From Isotricha intestinalis (taxonomy: Eukaryota > Ciliophora > Litostomatea > Vestibuliferida > Isotrichidae): DNA of 25,730 nucleotides. This document shows positions 25,425 through 25,730 of the stretch, one piece after another. The translations under genes were made by a program, and so were the position numbers. The DNA is taken from the NCBI GenBank assembly GCA_023807065.1, contig JAJJLU010000638.1, positions 1-25,730 on the forward strand, in the 5' to 3' direction. Position 1 is the first letter of the stretch. Each line of letters begins with the position of its first letter. The notes beneath the pieces were generated by a model. That model saw only the letters and a list, made by a program, of their open reading frames with translations. It did not search any database and had not been told where the DNA came from.

Positions 25425-25730
25425 TTACTTGTTTTTGTTGAATAATCTTTCTCTTAATATAGTTTGACAAGTTTTTTCAGGAATATGATTATTGTATCGA
25501 TATAATTCTTCTACCATTACTATTTTATCTAAATCATTTATTGTTTTTAAATTTATCTTTTCTTTATTATTATTTGAGTTTTCGATTATTTCTTCTATTT
25601 TTTCTTTATCTAAATTTGTAAGGGAATTACTTAATGCTTCTTCATTTTTATTTTCTAAATTATTAATTTCTTCTTCTTTATTTTTATTTTTAGTTTTTTC
25701 TTTTTCTTTATTTTTATTTTCATTTAAATT
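25425..25730 (-). CDS. Partial paralogue of the coiled-coil gene with a different, short C-terminus
   Basis: The last 102 codons of a minus-strand gene whose start is beyond the window. The first visible 57 residues or so equal residues about 104-162 of the gene at 23103 (LENKNEEALSNSLTNLDKEK then IEEIIENSNNNKE) with two residues fewer. It then diverges to KINLKTINDLDKIVMVEELY, RYNNHIPEKTCQTILRERLF and NKNK with TAA at 25425-25427. The new tail is compact and balanced in composition, so it looks like genuine coding, and the long coiled coil is absent. The gene is convergent with its sister, 122 bp apart. It may be an inverted tandem duplicate, or an alternative 3' end brought in by DNA rearrangement. 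Confidence 0.75.
   Translation of the reverse strand, partial: NLNENKNKEKEKTKNKNKEEEINNLENKNEEALSNSLTNLDKEKIEEIIENSNNNKEKINLKTINDLDKIVMVEELYRYNNHIPEKTCQTILRERLFNKNK
25558..25730 (-). repeat. Right arm of inverted coding repeat, cut by window end
   Basis: 173 bases, the reverse complement of 23412-23590 with one 6-bp indel and one substitution. It is read in the same frame as the left arm, on the minus strand. It continues to the last base, so its full length is unknown. The arms enclose 23591-25557, about 1.97 kb. Confidence 0.9.

Noticed and set aside
1..25730. Anaerobic gut fungus as the source, another very AT-rich genome group
   Set aside because: Introns of 25 and 35 nt, ciliate-like sorting nexin and B-box/WD40 protein styles, and the CCCCAAT-type end fit a ciliate better. 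It is not excluded without a database search.

Overview
The window looks like eukaryotic nuclear DNA from a very AT-rich protist. My best guess is a ciliate that uses the standard genetic code, possibly a rumen/litostome type. The reasons are: extremely A+T-rich intergenic DNA; coding sequence full of Asn, Lys, Ile and Glu; TAA as almost the only stop (two TGA, no TAG); tiny GT-AG introns (25 and 35 nt in one zinc-finger gene, and a probable 91-nt one in an SRPK gene); a gene set with an axonemal/LC8-type dynein light chain, a PX-BAR sorting nexin, a CCT-motif protein and B-box/WD40 proteins; and a C-rich CCCCAAT-type repeat at the very first bases that could be a telomere. I cannot confirm the taxon without a search.

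Layout. 1-524: possible chromosome end and empty AT-rich DNA. 525-4408, all minus strand: a degenerate PP2C phosphatase, a hypothetical basic protein and a B-box+SPRY protein, with a telomere-like hairpin and a TPR-like coding relic between the last two. 4409-7918: mostly non-coding DNA with decayed coding fragments, a second copy of the hairpin, and one small CCT-motif gene (minus). 7919-10054: a large plus-strand pseudokinase/B-box/WD40 fusion. 10576-12464: LSM8 (minus) and a sorting nexin (plus), divergent across only 44 bp. 12609-13043: a 40-residue membrane micro-ORF candidate, a perfect 31-bp palindrome and an orphan ORF that ends inside it. 13566-18858, plus strand: a small membrane-anchored protein, an SRPK kinase and an Asn-rich coiled-coil protein. 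18951-21511, minus strand: a secreted GH13 alpha-amylase and a five-finger C2H2 factor with two tiny introns. 21701-25302, plus strand: a dynein light chain with a Glu/Lys repeat extension and a coiled-coil gene whose 3' end is frameshifted inside a 39-bp repeat. 25425-25730: the 3' end of a convergent gene whose visible 5' part is a near-identical inverted copy of part of the preceding coiled-coil gene.

The genes do not form an operon or an obvious pathway. They are housekeeping and regulatory functions: RNA processing (LSM8, SRPK), transcription (C2H2, CCT), endosomal membranes (sorting nexin), motility or transport (LC8), and starch digestion (amylase, which would suit a starch-feeding rumen ciliate). 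The two most unusual items are the 173/179-bp inverted coding repeat at the right edge, whose two copies lead into different C-termini, and a short telomere-like hairpin sequence found twice in intergenic DNA and perhaps again at the left end.
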